Shown piece after piece: positions 34,050 to 43,475 of a stretch of 55,192 nucleotides of DNA. The stretch is taken from assembly GCF_004348315.1 (NCBI RefSeq), contig NZ_SMKC01000010.1:1-55192 (forward strand), given 5' to 3'. Position 1 is the first letter of the stretch. Every line of letters begins with the position of its first letter. The stretch is from Streptomyces sp. 8K308. Its GTDB lineage: Bacteria > Actinomycetota > Actinomycetes > Streptomycetales > Streptomycetaceae. A program made the translations under genes and the position numbers. Under the pieces are notes generated by a model, which made no database searches, was not told where the DNA came from, and saw only the letters and a list, made by a program, of their open reading frames with translations.

Positions 34050-34115
34050 TGGGAAGCCCCGCTCCGCCCAGCGAGGGTGAGTGGCGAAACCTCAGCTGAA
34101 AGGGGTCATGGAGCG

Positions 34116-35597
34116 ATGACCTTGGAGATTGGAACGGAGATCGGAATCGTCGGGGCGGGGGCGGCCACCGTCGGGCTGCTCGACACGCTGGCGCGGGCGA
34201 ACGCCGCCCCGGGCGGCATCACGGTGTTCGACGGGTCGCCGGCACCCTGGCGGGGCCGGGCCTACCAGCCCGACATGCCCGCGGCCCGGGTGAACGCGCC
34301 GCCGGTGATCATGTCCATCCGGGCCGGGGACCCCGGCCACTACTCCCGCTGGCTGCACGACCGCGGCGAACGGGAGATCATCGATCTCGCGGCGTACCAG
34401 GACCCGGGACTCGGCCAGCCGCTCGTTCCCCGGGCGGTCTACGGCGAGTATCTCGGCCACACGGCCCGGGCGGCGATCGACCGGCTCCGGCAGGACGGCT
34501 GGCGGGTGAGCGTCGTGAACTCGCGGGTCACCGGGTTCTCGCGGGACGCGGCCGTGCTGCACACCGAGCACGGCGGCCGCCATCGGGTCGACCGCGCGGT
34601 GCTCTGCGTGGGCGGCGGTCGTCCGCACGATCACTACGGCCTCGACGGCGCGCCGGGCTTCGTGCTCGAGCCATACCCGCTCGCGCGCACGCTGGCCGGA
34701 ATCCCCGCGAGCGCGCACGTCGCCGTCATCGGCAGCGGCCTGACCGCGGTGGACATCGTCGCCGGGCTCGTCGCGGGCGGGCACACCGGGCCCATCAGCC
34801 TGCTCTCCCGGCACGGAATGCTGCCCTGGGTCCAGCAGCGTCCGGTCGAGCTCAGGCCCAGGCACCTGACGCCAAGCCGGATCGCGGCCCTTGCCCCGGA
34901 ACTGTCCTTCGCCCGGCTGGTCTCCCTCATGCGTCAGGAACTCGCCGAGCTCGGTCAGGATTTCGACTCGTTCGCGTCCGAGGTTACCGAGACCCGGCAC
35001 ACCGCGGAATGGCTGCGCCGCCAGCTCGACGCGGTGGACTCGCCGCACCTCGGCCGCCGGCTGCTGACGTTGGCCATCCGCACCGCGGGGCCGGCCGCCT
35101 GGCGGTCGCTTCCCCGGGACGAGAGAACGATGCTGCTGCGCCGCCACTTCCGCACCATCAACGGCCTGAGCTCGCCGATGGTGCCGCTCAACGCGCACCT
35201 GCTGCTGCGGCTGTTCGACTCCGGTCAGCTCAGGACGCGGCCGGGCCTCGTCAAGATAGAGCCTGCCGAGGGCAAGGGGTTCCGCGTCCTCGACACCTCC
35301 AGGTGGACGGCCGATCTCGTCATCAACGCGGTCAACCCGCCCGCCTACGCGACACCTCAGGAGGCCGGTCCGCTGGTCAGCTCGCTGCTGGCCGAGGGCG
35401 CCGCCGAAGCGTGCGGGACCGGTGGCCTCAGCAACGAGCCTGGCTCCGGCCGGCTCACCGTGGCGGGCCGGCCCGACCCGGTCTGGCACGTCTTGGGCAA
35501 CCTCGCGGGTGACACGCTGTTCATCGCGACCAACCCGCCGGGGCTCGCCGCCGAGAGTGAGCGTGTCGCCCGGTCCCTGCTGGCACCGATCGCCTGA
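34116..35597 (+). CDS. FAD/NAD(P)-binding oxidoreductase (YdhS/HpyO-like)
   Basis: A 493-residue flavoprotein of the FAD_NAD_binding family (PF13454 type). The N-terminal dinucleotide fold IGIVGAGAATVGLLDTLAR (about 8-26) is followed by FDGSPAPWRGRAYQPD, a second dinucleotide fold [18 protein letters not shown] (about 201-218) and a C-terminal INAVNPP...FIATNPPGLAAESERVA. Relatives are uncharacterised or act in natural-product pathways; the substrate here is unknown. The ATG at 34116 follows GAAAGGGG by 11 nt and places the GxGxxG motif at the N-terminus. Divergent from the LuxR regulator, which probably controls it. The pair breaks the usual ctaB-ctaA neighbourhood. Confidence 0.8.
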   Translation: MTLEIGTEIGIVGAGAATVGLLDTLARANAAPGGITVFDGSPAPWRGRAYQPDMPAARVNAPPVIMSIRAGDPGHYSRWLHDRGEREIIDLAAYQDPGLGQPLVPRAVYGEYLGHTARAAIDRLRQDGWRVSVVNSRVTGFSRDAAVLHTEHGGRHRVDRAVLCVGGGRPHDHYGLDGAPGFVLEPYPLARTLAGIPASAHVAVIGSGLTAVDIVAGLVAGGHTGPISLLSRHGMLPWVQQRPVELRPRHLTPSRIAALAPELSFARLVSLMRQELAELGQDFDSFASEVTETRHTAEWLRRQLDAVDSPHLGRRLLTLAIRTAGPAAWRSLPRDERTMLLRRHFRTINGLSSPMVPLNAHLLLRLFDSGQLRTRPGLVKIEPAEGKGFRVLDTSRWTADLVINAVNPPAYATPQEAGPLVSSLLAEGAAEACGTGGLSNEPGSGRLTVAGRPDPVWHVLGNLAGDTLFIATNPPGLAAESERVARSLLAPIA

Positions 35598-35644
35598 CGG
35601 ACGCCCCGCCGCAGGGTGGCGTACCGGCGGGTAACCTGGGGCGC

Positions 35645-35947
35645 ATGGTCGAGAGTTCATCGTCACGCCGCGCCCGGGCCGTCACCCGCACCGTGCGCCG
35701 GTTCGCCGAGGCGCACGGTGGGGCCGGCGGGCAGATCGCCTATCTGGGCGCCCGTGGTTACCGTCTCGTGCTGGTGGGGGCGGACGGCGCGTGGGGGGAC
35801 GTGGTGGCCGCGAGCCGCGAGACCCTCGAGGAGGCCGCGCTCGCGGCCGGCGTCGAGGTGCGGGAGGCCCTGGATGGGGAGCTCGCGGCCCGGTTGCGGA
35901 CCGGGCCGCGGGAGTGGCGCCGGATGGCCGGCATCCAGATCGGTTAG
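35645..35947 (+). CDS. conserved actinobacterial protein of unknown function
   Basis: A 100-residue acidic/basic protein without membrane segments. It has a basic N-terminus (SSSRRARAVTRTVRRFAEAH) and a predicted alpha/beta core (GGQIAYLGARGYRLVLVGADGAWGDVVAASRETLEEAALAAGVEV), ending EWRRMAGIQIG. I recognise it as a small protein commonly found beside ctaA in streptomycetes, but no function is known to me. ATG at 35645; its stop overlaps the ctaA stop by 4 nt (TTAG), so the two genes converge tightly. Confidence 0.8.
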   Translation: MVESSSSRRARAVTRTVRRFAEAHGGAGGQIAYLGARGYRLVLVGADGAWGDVVAASRETLEEAALAAGVEVREALDGELAARLRTGPREWRRMAGIQIG

Positions 35948-36924
35948 CCGGCGGCGAGCGGCGCCGGCTCCCGGGCCGGAGTGGCCGGCGCGTCGCCCGC
36001 CGCGGCCCCCCGCTCGCGGACGGCGAGCAGCAGCCGCAGCGTGGCGATCCACACCAGCGTGGCGCCGAACAGGTGCATGCCGACCAGCAGCTCCGGCTCG
36101 TCGAGGAAGTACTGGGTGTAGCCGAGCACGCCCTGTGCGAGCAGCACCCAGATCAGCTCCCTGGCCCGCGCCCGCGGCCCCGGCGGGGCGTCCATGAGCC
36201 GCATGCCGGCCCAGACCGCGATCGCGCCGAGCACCACGGCCCAGGCGAGCAGCGAGTGGACCCGGGTCACGGTCTCCCACTCGAACGGCATCCGCTCGAT
36301 GTCGCTGTCGTCCCCCGCGTGCTTGCCGCTGCCCGTCACGGCCGTGCCGACGACCACCAGGACGGCGGAGAGCGCCGTCAGGCCGAACACCGCGCGCCGC
36401 ACGGGCGGACCGACCAGCGGGCGCGGCGGCGCGTCGCCCTCCCGGGTGCGGAGCCAGGCCAGCGCCGTGGTGGTGAGCAGGGCCATCGCGGCCAGGAAGT
36501 GGCCGGCGACGATGAACGGGTTGAGCTCGGTCAGGACCGTGATCCCGCCGATCACGCCGTTGCCCATGACCACCCAGAACTGGGCCCAGCCGAGCCTGGT
36601 CAGCGACCGCCGCTCCGGCTTGGCCGACCTGGCGGCGATGATGAACCAGCCCACGGCGGCGGACACCACGTAGGTCATCATCCGGTTGCCGAACTCGATG
36701 GCGCCGTGCAGGCCCATCTCGCTGGTGGCGACCAGGCTGTCGTCGCTGCAGCGCGGCCAGGTGTCGCAGCCGAGCCCGGAACCGGTGAGCCGGACCGCGC
36801 CGCCGGTGACGATGATGACGACGCTCATGACGAGCGCGGCGAGCGCCGCGCGCCGCACGGTCTCGGGGCGGGGCGTCCAGCGCTCGGCGATGTAGGCGAG
36901 GGGGTTTCGCACTGCTTTCAGCAC
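35944..36924 (-). CDS. ctaA: haem A synthase (COX15/CtaA family)
   Basis: A 326-residue membrane enzyme oxidising haem O to haem A for cytochrome aa3. Eight hydrophobic segments; haem-ligand histidines lie in EMGLHGAIEFGNRMMTYV, FIVAGHFLAAMAL, VTRVHSLLAWAVV and LVGMHLFGATLVW. The CDTWPRC cysteine pair of the first loop is present. GTG at 36924 is chosen over TTG at 36954: TACGAT (36936-36931) ends 6 nt before it, giving a leaderless transcript. A Rex-like operator covers 36947-36964. The Pro/Ala-rich tail is probably disordered. Confidence 0.93.
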   Translation of the reverse strand: MLKAVRNPLAYIAERWTPRPETVRRAALAALVMSVVIIVTGGAVRLTGSGLGCDTWPRCSDDSLVATSEMGLHGAIEFGNRMMTYVVSAAVGWFIIAARSAKPERRSLTRLGWAQFWVVMGNGVIGGITVLTELNPFIVAGHFLAAMALLTTTALAWLRTREGDAPPRPLVGPPVRRAVFGLTALSAVLVVVGTAVTGSGKHAGDDSDIERMPFEWETVTRVHSLLAWAVVLGAIAVWAGMRLMDAPPGPRARARELIWVLLAQGVLGYTQYFLDEPELLVGMHLFGATLVWIATLRLLLAVRERGAAAGDAPATPAREPAPLAAG

Positions 36925-36930
36925 CCGGTC

Positions 36931-36936
36931 ATCGTA
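36931..36936 (-). promoter_or_regulatory. -10 box of ctaA
   Basis: TACGAT on the minus strand, 6 nt before the GTG at 36924, with the same geometry as other leaderless promoters in the window. Confidence 0.55.
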
Positions 36937-36946
36937 TGCCCCCCGC

Positions 36947-36964
36947 TTGTGCAACTTTTCACGA
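36947..36964 (-). promoter_or_regulatory. Rex-like redox operator candidate before ctaA
   Basis: TTGTGCAACTTTTCACGA (plus strand) fits the Rex operator TTGTGAACGCGTTCACAA at 12 of 18 positions, with both half-site cores TTGTG and TTCAC intact. It sits just upstream of the ctaA -10 box, covering the -35 region. Confidence 0.4.
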
Positions 36965-36988
36965 GGGGCCGGGAGGCCGGCGGCGCCG

Positions 36989-37746
36989 CTATTCCCAACG
37001 GAAGAAGCGGGCCGCCGCGGCCAGTGCCACAGCCGCCCAGGCGGCCAGCACGCCGGCGTCGGCCCAGGGCATGGCGGCGCCGTCCCGCAGCACGTCCCGC
37101 AGGCCGTCGGAGAGCGCCGCGAGCGGCAGTAGCTCCAGGACCGCGCGCACCCCGGCGGGGAAGTCGTCGAGCGGCACGATCACCCCGCCGAAGAACAGCA
37201 GCAGCACGAAGACCAGGTTGGCGGCGGCCAGCGTCGCCTCGGCGCGCAGCGTGCCGGCCATCAGCAGGCCGAGACCCGAGCAGGCGGCCGTGCCGAGCAG
37301 CAGCAGGACGGCCACGGCCAGCGGGTTGCCGTGCGGGGACCAGCCGAGCGCCAGTGCCACCACGGTCAGCAGCACGGTCTGGAGCGCGATGGTCACCAGC
37401 ACCGCGCCGGTCTTGCCGCACAGCAGCGCCCAGCGCGGCAGCGGCGAGGCGGCGAGCCGCTTGAGCACGCCGTAGCGGCGCTCGAAGCCGGTGGCGATGG
37501 CCTGCCCGGTGAAGGCGGTGGAGAGCACGGCGAGGGCCAGGACGCCGGGGGCCAGGAAGTCGATCCGCTCCCCCTCGACGTCCACCAGGTCGACGGTGGA
37601 GAAGAGGACGAGCAGCAGCGTCGGGATGACCACGGTCAGCAGCAGCTGCTCGCCGTGGCGCAGCAGCATCCGGGTTTCGAGCGCGGCCTGGGCGGCGATC
37701 ATCCGGGGGAGCGGGGCCGCGCCCGGGCGGGGGGTGTGCCGGCCGG

Positions 37747-37750
<4 letters not shown>
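36989..37750 (-). CDS. ABC-2 type exporter permease
   Basis: A 253-residue membrane protein with six hydrophobic segments, of the ABC-2 permease family used by drug and polysaccharide exporters. Signature regions are LAPGVLALAVLSTAFTGQAIATGFERRYGVLKRLAASPLPR (about 68-108) and FGGVIVPLDDFPAGVRAVLELLPLAALSDGLR (about 190). ATG at 37750 overlaps the stop of the ATPase gene (ATGA), so the two are translationally coupled and form one exporter. The substrate is unknown. Confidence 0.9.
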
Positions 37751-38682
<932 letters not shown>

Positions 38683-38689
38683 GGTGTGG

Positions 38690-38695
38690 AGTGTA
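38690..38695 (-). promoter_or_regulatory. -10 box of the ABC exporter operon
   Basis: TACACT on the minus strand, 7 nt before the ATG at 38682. Confidence 0.5.
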
Positions 38696-38699
38696 GGTC

Positions 38700-38740
38700 G
38701 GCCGCCGGGACCGGCCGGAAGGGGGCCGGTCCCGGCGGCC
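38700..38740 (-). terminator. strong hairpin terminator after the Gfo/Idh/MocA gene
   Basis: A 17-bp perfect stem (38700-38716 with 38724-38740) around GGAAGGG, 11 nt behind the stop of the leftward oxidoreductase gene. It ends the sugar-uptake operon just before the exporter promoter. Confidence 0.85.
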
Positions 38741-38750
38741 TGGGGGGCGG

Positions 38751-40055
38751 TCAGTCGTCGAGCAGCCGGGTGCCCTCGTCGGCGAGGAGCACCGGGCCGC
38801 CGGTGCGGGCGGACTCGTTGGCCGCCACGCCGGTCAGCACCGAGCGGATGCCGTCCCGGTAGCCGGCCTGGCGGGCCAGCGGGTCGTTCCCCGCGCCGCG
38901 GAAGACGTCGTCGAGCAGCAGCCGGTCGCCGCCGCCGTGGCCGCCGGCGCCCTGGACGATCGGGATCTCCTCCGGCTCCTTCCAGTGCTCGTGCAGCGTG
39001 AGCCGCTCGTAGGTGCCCTCGTCGTGGGTCTTGCCGTGCGCGGACGGGTCGACGGCCGCCTGCGGCGGGGTCCAGGCGCGCTCGCACACGTCGAGCACGA
39101 TCCGGCCCTTGGTACCGGTGAAGACCACCCGGTAGCCCTCGGAGGGCGCGTGCGTGGTGAGCGAGTAGCTGAGCAGCGCGCGGTTGCCGTAGCGGACGAG
39201 GACCGACATGTTGTCCGGGATGGTGACCGGGTCGGTGAACACGTCCTGGTCCCTGATGTAGCCGTCCTCGTGCTCGGCGTCCAGGTAGAGGCGCTTGAGG
39301 TGCGGGTCGGTCGAGATGTCGAGGATGAACGGGTCGGTGCCCAGCCCGGGGGCGCCCTGACCGCGCTCGGGCCTGGGCCCGTAGAGCTCGGCGCCGGCCC
39401 CGGAGCCGCCGTAGAAGCGCAGGTCGGTCTGGGCGAAGACCAGTTCGGGGTGGGAGCCGAGCCACCAGTTCACGAGGTCGAAGTGGTGGGTGGACTTGTG
39501 GACCAGCAGGCCGCCCGAGTTCTCGGCCTGCCGGTGCCAGCGGCGGAAGTAGTCGGCGCCGTGGATGGTGTCCAGCGCCCAGTCGAAGTGGACGGAGGTG
39601 ACCGCCCCGATCCGGTCGGCGGCCAGCAGCTCGCGCACCGCCGAGTTGCGGGGCGCGTAGCGGTAGTTGAAGGTGACCACCAGTCGCCCCCGACCGCGCT
39701 CGGCGGCGGCCGCGATCTTGGCGCAGCTCTCCGCGTCGACGGTCAGGGGCTTCTCCACGATGACGTCCCGCCCGGCATCCAGGGCCGCGCACACGTAGTG
39801 TGCGTGGGTGGAGTCCATGGTGGTGACCACGACGGCGTCGGCCAGTTCGAGCAGGGCCGGGAAGCCGTCGGGCGAGAAGGTCGGCACCGGGTCCCGACCC
39901 GTCGCCGCGATGCGTTCGTTGTAGTAGTCCATCCGCGTCTGGTTCCGGTCGCAGAGCGCGGTGATCTCTCCGGTGTCGCTCCAGTCGCCCAGCAGGGCGT
40001 CGACGTACATCCGGGACCGGTGGCCCAGGCCGACGATTGCGTAGCGGCGTGTCAT
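38751..40055 (-). CDS. Gfo/Idh/MocA-family oxidoreductase
   Basis: A 434-residue NAD(P)-dependent sugar or inositol-type dehydrogenase. The Rossmann motif is RYAIVGLGHRSRMYVDAL (4-21), EKPLTVDAESCAKI (about 100) carries the family Lys-Pro, and HKSTHHFDLVNWWLG (about 187) the catalytic His region. The extended insertion with DISTDPHLKRLYLDAEHEDGYIRDQ is seen in a subgroup of roughly 430-residue bacterial proteins. ATG at 40055 with GGGAG 10 nt upstream. It is the last gene of the sugar-uptake operon, so it probably oxidises the imported sugar or a product of it. Confidence 0.88.
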   Translation of the reverse strand: MTRRYAIVGLGHRSRMYVDALLGDWSDTGEITALCDRNQTRMDYYNERIAATGRDPVPTFSPDGFPALLELADAVVVTTMDSTHAHYVCAALDAGRDVIVEKPLTVDAESCAKIAAAAERGRGRLVVTFNYRYAPRNSAVRELLAADRIGAVTSVHFDWALDTIHGADYFRRWHRQAENSGGLLVHKSTHHFDLVNWWLGSHPELVFAQTDLRFYGGSGAGAELYGPRPERGQGAPGLGTDPFILDISTDPHLKRLYLDAEHEDGYIRDQDVFTDPVTIPDNMSVLVRYGNRALLSYSLTTHAPSEGYRVVFTGTKGRIVLDVCERAWTPPQAAVDPSAHGKTHDEGTYERLTLHEHWKEPEEIPIVQGAGGHGGGDRLLLDDVFRGAGNDPLARQAGYRDGIRSVLTGVAANESARTGGPVLLADEGTRLLDD

Positions 40056-40080
40056 CCGGGGGTTCTCCCTGTGGAGTGGT

Positions 40081-40128
40081 GGTGGTGCGGTGGTGCGGTG
40101 GTGCGGTGGTGCGGTGGTGTGGTGGTGC
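40081..40128. repeat. 8-bp tandem repeat (GGTGGTGC, six copies)
   Basis: Six head-to-tail copies of GGTGGTGC between the lipoprotein gene and the oxidoreductase gene, with one C-to-T change in copy 5, plus a degenerate seventh (GGTCGGTGC). On the minus-strand transcript it is a CACC-rich spacer before the oxidoreductase ribosome binding site. Confidence 0.9.
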
Positions 40129-40150
40129 GGTCGGTGCGGCGGGCGCGGCC

Positions 40151-41452
40151 TCAGCCGAGCGAGGAGTTGGCCTCGTCGATGAACGCGTCGGCGGCCTCCT
40201 GCGGGGACAGCCGGCCGAAGTTGACCTCCTCGCCATAGCGCTGCAGCATGTCCGGGATCTCGCCGGCGCCGACCGGGTTGACCGCGGGCGGGTCGGCCAA
40301 CTCGTCGGACAGCGCGTCGATGAAGGCGAGCGACTGCTGGTCGGTCTCCGGCAGGTCGGCCTCTATCTGCTCGCGCACCGCGCTGTTGATCGGCAGGCCG
40401 CGGTCGGAGCCGAGGATGGCGGCCGCCTCCGGGTCGTTGATCAGGAAGTCGACCAGCTGGGCGGCGGCCTCCTTCTCCCCGCTCGACTCGGCGATGTTCC
40501 AGTACATGCTGGGCTGCAGGAACTGGCCGCCGCTGACGGCGTCGGAGTCCTGGGGCCAGCGCAGGATCTCGATCTCCGCGCCGGAGCCGGTGGTGACGGC
40601 CTGGAGCTGGTTGCTCCACCACATGCCGAACGCGCCCTGGCCGGTGGCGATCAGCGACTGGTCGACGCTGGTGTTGCCGATCTCGGCGCTGAGCGAGGCG
40701 TCGGGGGTGGCCCCGGACTCGACCAGCTGGTTGTTGTACTCGAACCAGTCGGCGACGGTCTCGGGGGACATGCCGATCTGGCCGTCCGCGTAGAACGACT
40801 CGCCGCGCTGGGCCGCGTAGATGTTGAGGTAGGCGTCGTTCCAGCTCAGCTGGGTGCCGTAGGTGCCGTCGCCGACGGCCTCGGTGACCTGGGCGCTGAA
40901 CTCGCGGTAGTCGTCCCAGGTCCAGCTGGTGTCGTCGGGCAGTTCGAGCCCGGCCTCCTCGATCAGGGTCGTGTTGGCCATGATGACGAAGGCGTTCGCC
41001 CCGGTGGGGATGGCGTAGAGGGTGTCCTCCACCTCACCGGTGGCGAGGATCTCCGGGTCCAGGTTCTCGGTGTCGACCAGCGGTTCCATGTCGGCCAGCG
41101 CGCCGCGGGTGGCGAACTCGCCCATCCGCCGGATCTCGGTGGCGAACACGTCGGGTGCGTCCCCCGAGGCGAGCTGGGTGGTGAGCCGGTCGTAGTAGGA
41201 GTCCCAGTCGGCGTACTCCAGGTCGACCTGGATGTCGGGGTTCCGCTCCTCGAAGAGCGCCACGGCGTCGGTGGTGAGCTGTTGCCTGACCTCGTTGCCC
41301 CACCAGCTGAGACGCAGCGTCACGGGGCCGTCCCCGCCGCCGCTGTCACCGCCGCCACAGGCCGCGGTGGTGAGGACCAGGGCGCCGGTCGTCAACAGCG
41401 CCGGGGCGAGCTTCCTCGCGGTGGTCCAGTGGTGCCTTCTGCTGCTCGTCAC
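40151..41452 (-). CDS. sugar ABC transporter substrate-binding lipoprotein
   Basis: A 433-residue extracellular binding protein of the family 1 (maltose-type) class. The N-terminus VTSSRRHHWTTARKLAP plus a hydrophobic run to LTTAAC is a lipoprotein signal with the lipidated Cys near residue 33, followed by a flexible GGGDSGGGDG linker. The mature part (VTLRLSWWGNEVRQQLTTDAVALFEERNPDIQVDLEYADW) is typical. GTG at 41452 has AAGGAGG 6 nt upstream, better than any upstream start. Third gene of the leftward sugar operon. Ligand unknown; alpha- or beta-glucosides or other oligosaccharides are possible. Confidence 0.9.
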   Translation of the reverse strand: MTSSRRHHWTTARKLAPALLTTGALVLTTAACGGGDSGGGDGPVTLRLSWWGNEVRQQLTTDAVALFEERNPDIQVDLEYADWDSYYDRLTTQLASGDAPDVFATEIRRMGEFATRGALADMEPLVDTENLDPEILATGEVEDTLYAIPTGANAFVIMANTTLIEEAGLELPDDTSWTWDDYREFSAQVTEAVGDGTYGTQLSWNDAYLNIYAAQRGESFYADGQIGMSPETVADWFEYNNQLVESGATPDASLSAEIGNTSVDQSLIATGQGAFGMWWSNQLQAVTTGSGAEIEILRWPQDSDAVSGGQFLQPSMYWNIAESSGEKEAAAQLVDFLINDPEAAAILGSDRGLPINSAVREQIEADLPETDQQSLAFIDALSDELADPPAVNPVGAGEIPDMLQRYGEEVNFGRLSPQEAADAFIDEANSSLG

Positions 41453-41505
41453 GAGAGACCTCCTTGTCTGATGCGTGTCGGGAGTATGTGTGGGGGTGGG
41501 CGGCG

Positions 41506-42408
41506 TCACCGGAGACCGGTGGTGGCGATGCCGCGGACCAGGTACCGCTGGCCGGCCAGGAAGAAGCCGAAGATCGGCCCGAGCGAGAGGACCGAGATGG
41601 CGAACATCGGTCCCCAGGAGGACTCACCGCTGGAGTCCAGGAAGTTCCGCAGCGCCACCGGGACGGTCAGCATGTCGGGGCTGGTGAGGAAGATCAGCTG
41701 GGACAGGAAGTCGTTCCAGGTCCAGATGAAGGTGAAGATCGCCGTGGTGGCCAGCGCCGGGGTGCAGAGCGGGATGATGATGCGGGAGAAGATCCGCCAG
41801 TGTCCCGCGCCGTCGATGACCGCGGCCTCGTCGAGCTCCCTCGGCAGGGTGCGGATGAACTGCACCATGAGGAAGATGAAGAACGCGTCGGTGGCCAGGA
41901 ACTTGGGCACGATCAGCGGGTAGAACGTGTTGATCCAGTCCAGCTCCGAGAACAGGATGTACTGCGGCACGAGCGTGACGTGCAGCGGCAGCATGATCGA
42001 CCCCAGCATCAGCGCGAACCAGAAGCGCTTCAGCGGGAACTCGAGCCGGGCGAAGGCGTAGGCGGCCAGCGAGCAGGCCACCAGGTTGCCGACGATCGAA
42101 CCGGCCGTGATAATCGCCGAGTTCAGGAAGTAGTGGCTGAACGGGTACTGCAGCGCGTCCCAGCCGTTGGTGTAGTTCTCCGTCGTGACTTCGCTGGGGA
42201 CCAGCCCGGGCTCGCGGAAGATGAGCTCCTGCGGCTTGAAGGAGCTGGAGACCATCCACAGCAGTGGATAGAGCATCACGAGACCGAAGCCGATCAGCAG
42301 CGCGTGGGTGAGCAGCTTCTTGCCTGCGAGGGCGTGCAGCACCCGGCCGAAGACGGTGTCGTTGGTCTTGGCGCGCTGCGCTCGTTTGACGGCGGCGTTA
42401 CTAGTCAC
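41506..42408 (-). CDS. sugar ABC transporter permease (MalG type)
   Basis: A 300-residue inner-membrane permease with six predicted helices. The EAA loop ELDEAAVIDGAGHWRIFSRIIIPLCTPALAT (about 196-226) couples to the ATPase. GTG at 42408 overlaps the stop of the MalF-type gene by 8 nt (GTGACTAG). No ATPase is encoded nearby, so a shared MsiK-like ATPase is expected. Confidence 0.93.
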   Translation of the reverse strand: MTSNAAVKRAQRAKTNDTVFGRVLHALAGKKLLTHALLIGFGLVMLYPLLWMVSSSFKPQELIFREPGLVPSEVTTENYTNGWDALQYPFSHYFLNSAIITAGSIVGNLVACSLAAYAFARLEFPLKRFWFALMLGSIMLPLHVTLVPQYILFSELDWINTFYPLIVPKFLATDAFFIFLMVQFIRTLPRELDEAAVIDGAGHWRIFSRIIIPLCTPALATTAIFTFIWTWNDFLSQLIFLTSPDMLTVPVALRNFLDSSGESSWGPMFAISVLSLGPIFGFFLAGQRYLVRGIATTGLR

Positions 42409-43321
42409 TGTAGAAGACCCAATACCTCGACATCAGGAAGTTCACCCCGGTCAGCACGGCGATGACGACCACCAGGAACCAGGCCATCGCGGAGGCGTAG
42501 CCCATCTGGAAGTTCCCGAAGCCCTCCTGGTAGATGTGCATCGTCAGCAGCAGCGTGGAGTCGGACGGGCCGCCCTTGCCGCCGCTGACCACGAAGGCCT
42601 GCGTGAAGGACTGGAACGAGTTGATCAGCTGCAGGACCAGGTTGAAGAAGACGATCGGCGTCAGCAGCGGCAGCGTGATCGAGAAGAACTGCCGGATCTG
42701 GCCGGCCCCGTCCAGGCCCGCCGCCTCGTAGTAGCTACGGGGTATCTGCCGCAGGCCGGCGAGGAAGATGACCATCGGGGCGCCGAACGTCCAGACGTTC
42801 AGCACGATCAGAGTGCCGAGCGCGGTGTCCGGGTGGGCCACCCAGCTCTCGCCCTCCACCCCGAACCAGCCGAGGACCTCGTTGACGAGCCCCTCGGCGC
42901 CGAAGACCTGCCGCCACAGGATGGCGACGGCGACGCTGCCGCCGAGCAGCGAGGGCAGGTAGTAGACGGAGCGGTAGAACGGCAGCCCTCGGACGCCGCG
43001 GTCCAGCACCAGGGCCAACGCCAGGGCGAAGGTCAGCTGGAGCGGCACCGAGACGAAGACGTAGACGGCCGTGTTGTTCAGGGCCTTCATGAAACGCGGA
43101 TCGTCGGTGAACATCTCGACGTAGTTGTCGAGGCCCACCCACTGCGAGTCGCCGATGAGGCTGTAGTCCGTGAAGGACAGGTAGAGGGAGCTCAGTAGCG
43201 GACCCGCGGTGATGGCCACGAGACCGACGAACCAGGGTGCGAGGAACAGGTAGGCGGCGACCGCCTCCTTGCGCCGCCGCTTGCGGAGCTGCGGGGCAAG
43301 GGTTCCCTGAGAGGTGGACAT
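42401..43321 (-). CDS. sugar ABC transporter permease (MalF type)
   Basis: A 306-residue permease with six helices; EAA loop YYEAAGLDGAGQIRQFFSITLPLLTPIVFF (about 205-234). The ATG at 43321 (MSTSQGTLAPQLRKRRRK) has GGAAAGGAG about 12 nt upstream. First gene of the operon permease-permease-lipoprotein-oxidoreductase, divergent from a LacI regulator whose two putative operators lie at 43383-43461. Confidence 0.93.
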   Translation of the reverse strand: MSTSQGTLAPQLRKRRRKEAVAAYLFLAPWFVGLVAITAGPLLSSLYLSFTDYSLIGDSQWVGLDNYVEMFTDDPRFMKALNNTAVYVFVSVPLQLTFALALALVLDRGVRGLPFYRSVYYLPSLLGGSVAVAILWRQVFGAEGLVNEVLGWFGVEGESWVAHPDTALGTLIVLNVWTFGAPMVIFLAGLRQIPRSYYEAAGLDGAGQIRQFFSITLPLLTPIVFFNLVLQLINSFQSFTQAFVVSGGKGGPSDSTLLLTMHIYQEGFGNFQMGYASAMAWFLVVVIAVLTGVNFLMSRYWVFYSD

Positions 43322-43382
43322 GCGGAAGAGCGCTCCTTTCCGTGACGCCACGGCGGAGTTGGGTGCGAGCGCGCGTTGGATT

Positions 43383-43396
43383 ACAACCGGTTGCAG
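43383..43396. promoter_or_regulatory. LacI-type operator 1
   Basis: ACAACCGGTTGCAG, with CAACCGGTTG a perfect 10-bp palindrome of the LacI/GalR (CG-centred) type, 62 nt before the permease start. Confidence 0.7.
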
Positions 43397-43447
43397 GACT
43401 CTGGCTCACCGCCGAGGAAACGTCAAGGGTTCTCGCACGTACCATTC

Positions 43448-43461
43448 ACAACCGCTTGCAG
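43448..43461. promoter_or_regulatory. LacI-type operator 2
   Basis: ACAACCGCTTGCAG differs from operator 1 at one base and lies 65 bp away in the same orientation. It abuts TAGGGT (43463-43468), the probable -10 box on the lacI-family side, so it would block that promoter. Confidence 0.65.
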
Positions 43462-43475
43462 CTAGGGTTCCGGCC

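Noticed and set aside
40081..40128. CRISPR-like repeats
   Set aside because: The 8-bp units are head to tail without spacers, so it is a simple tandem repeat.
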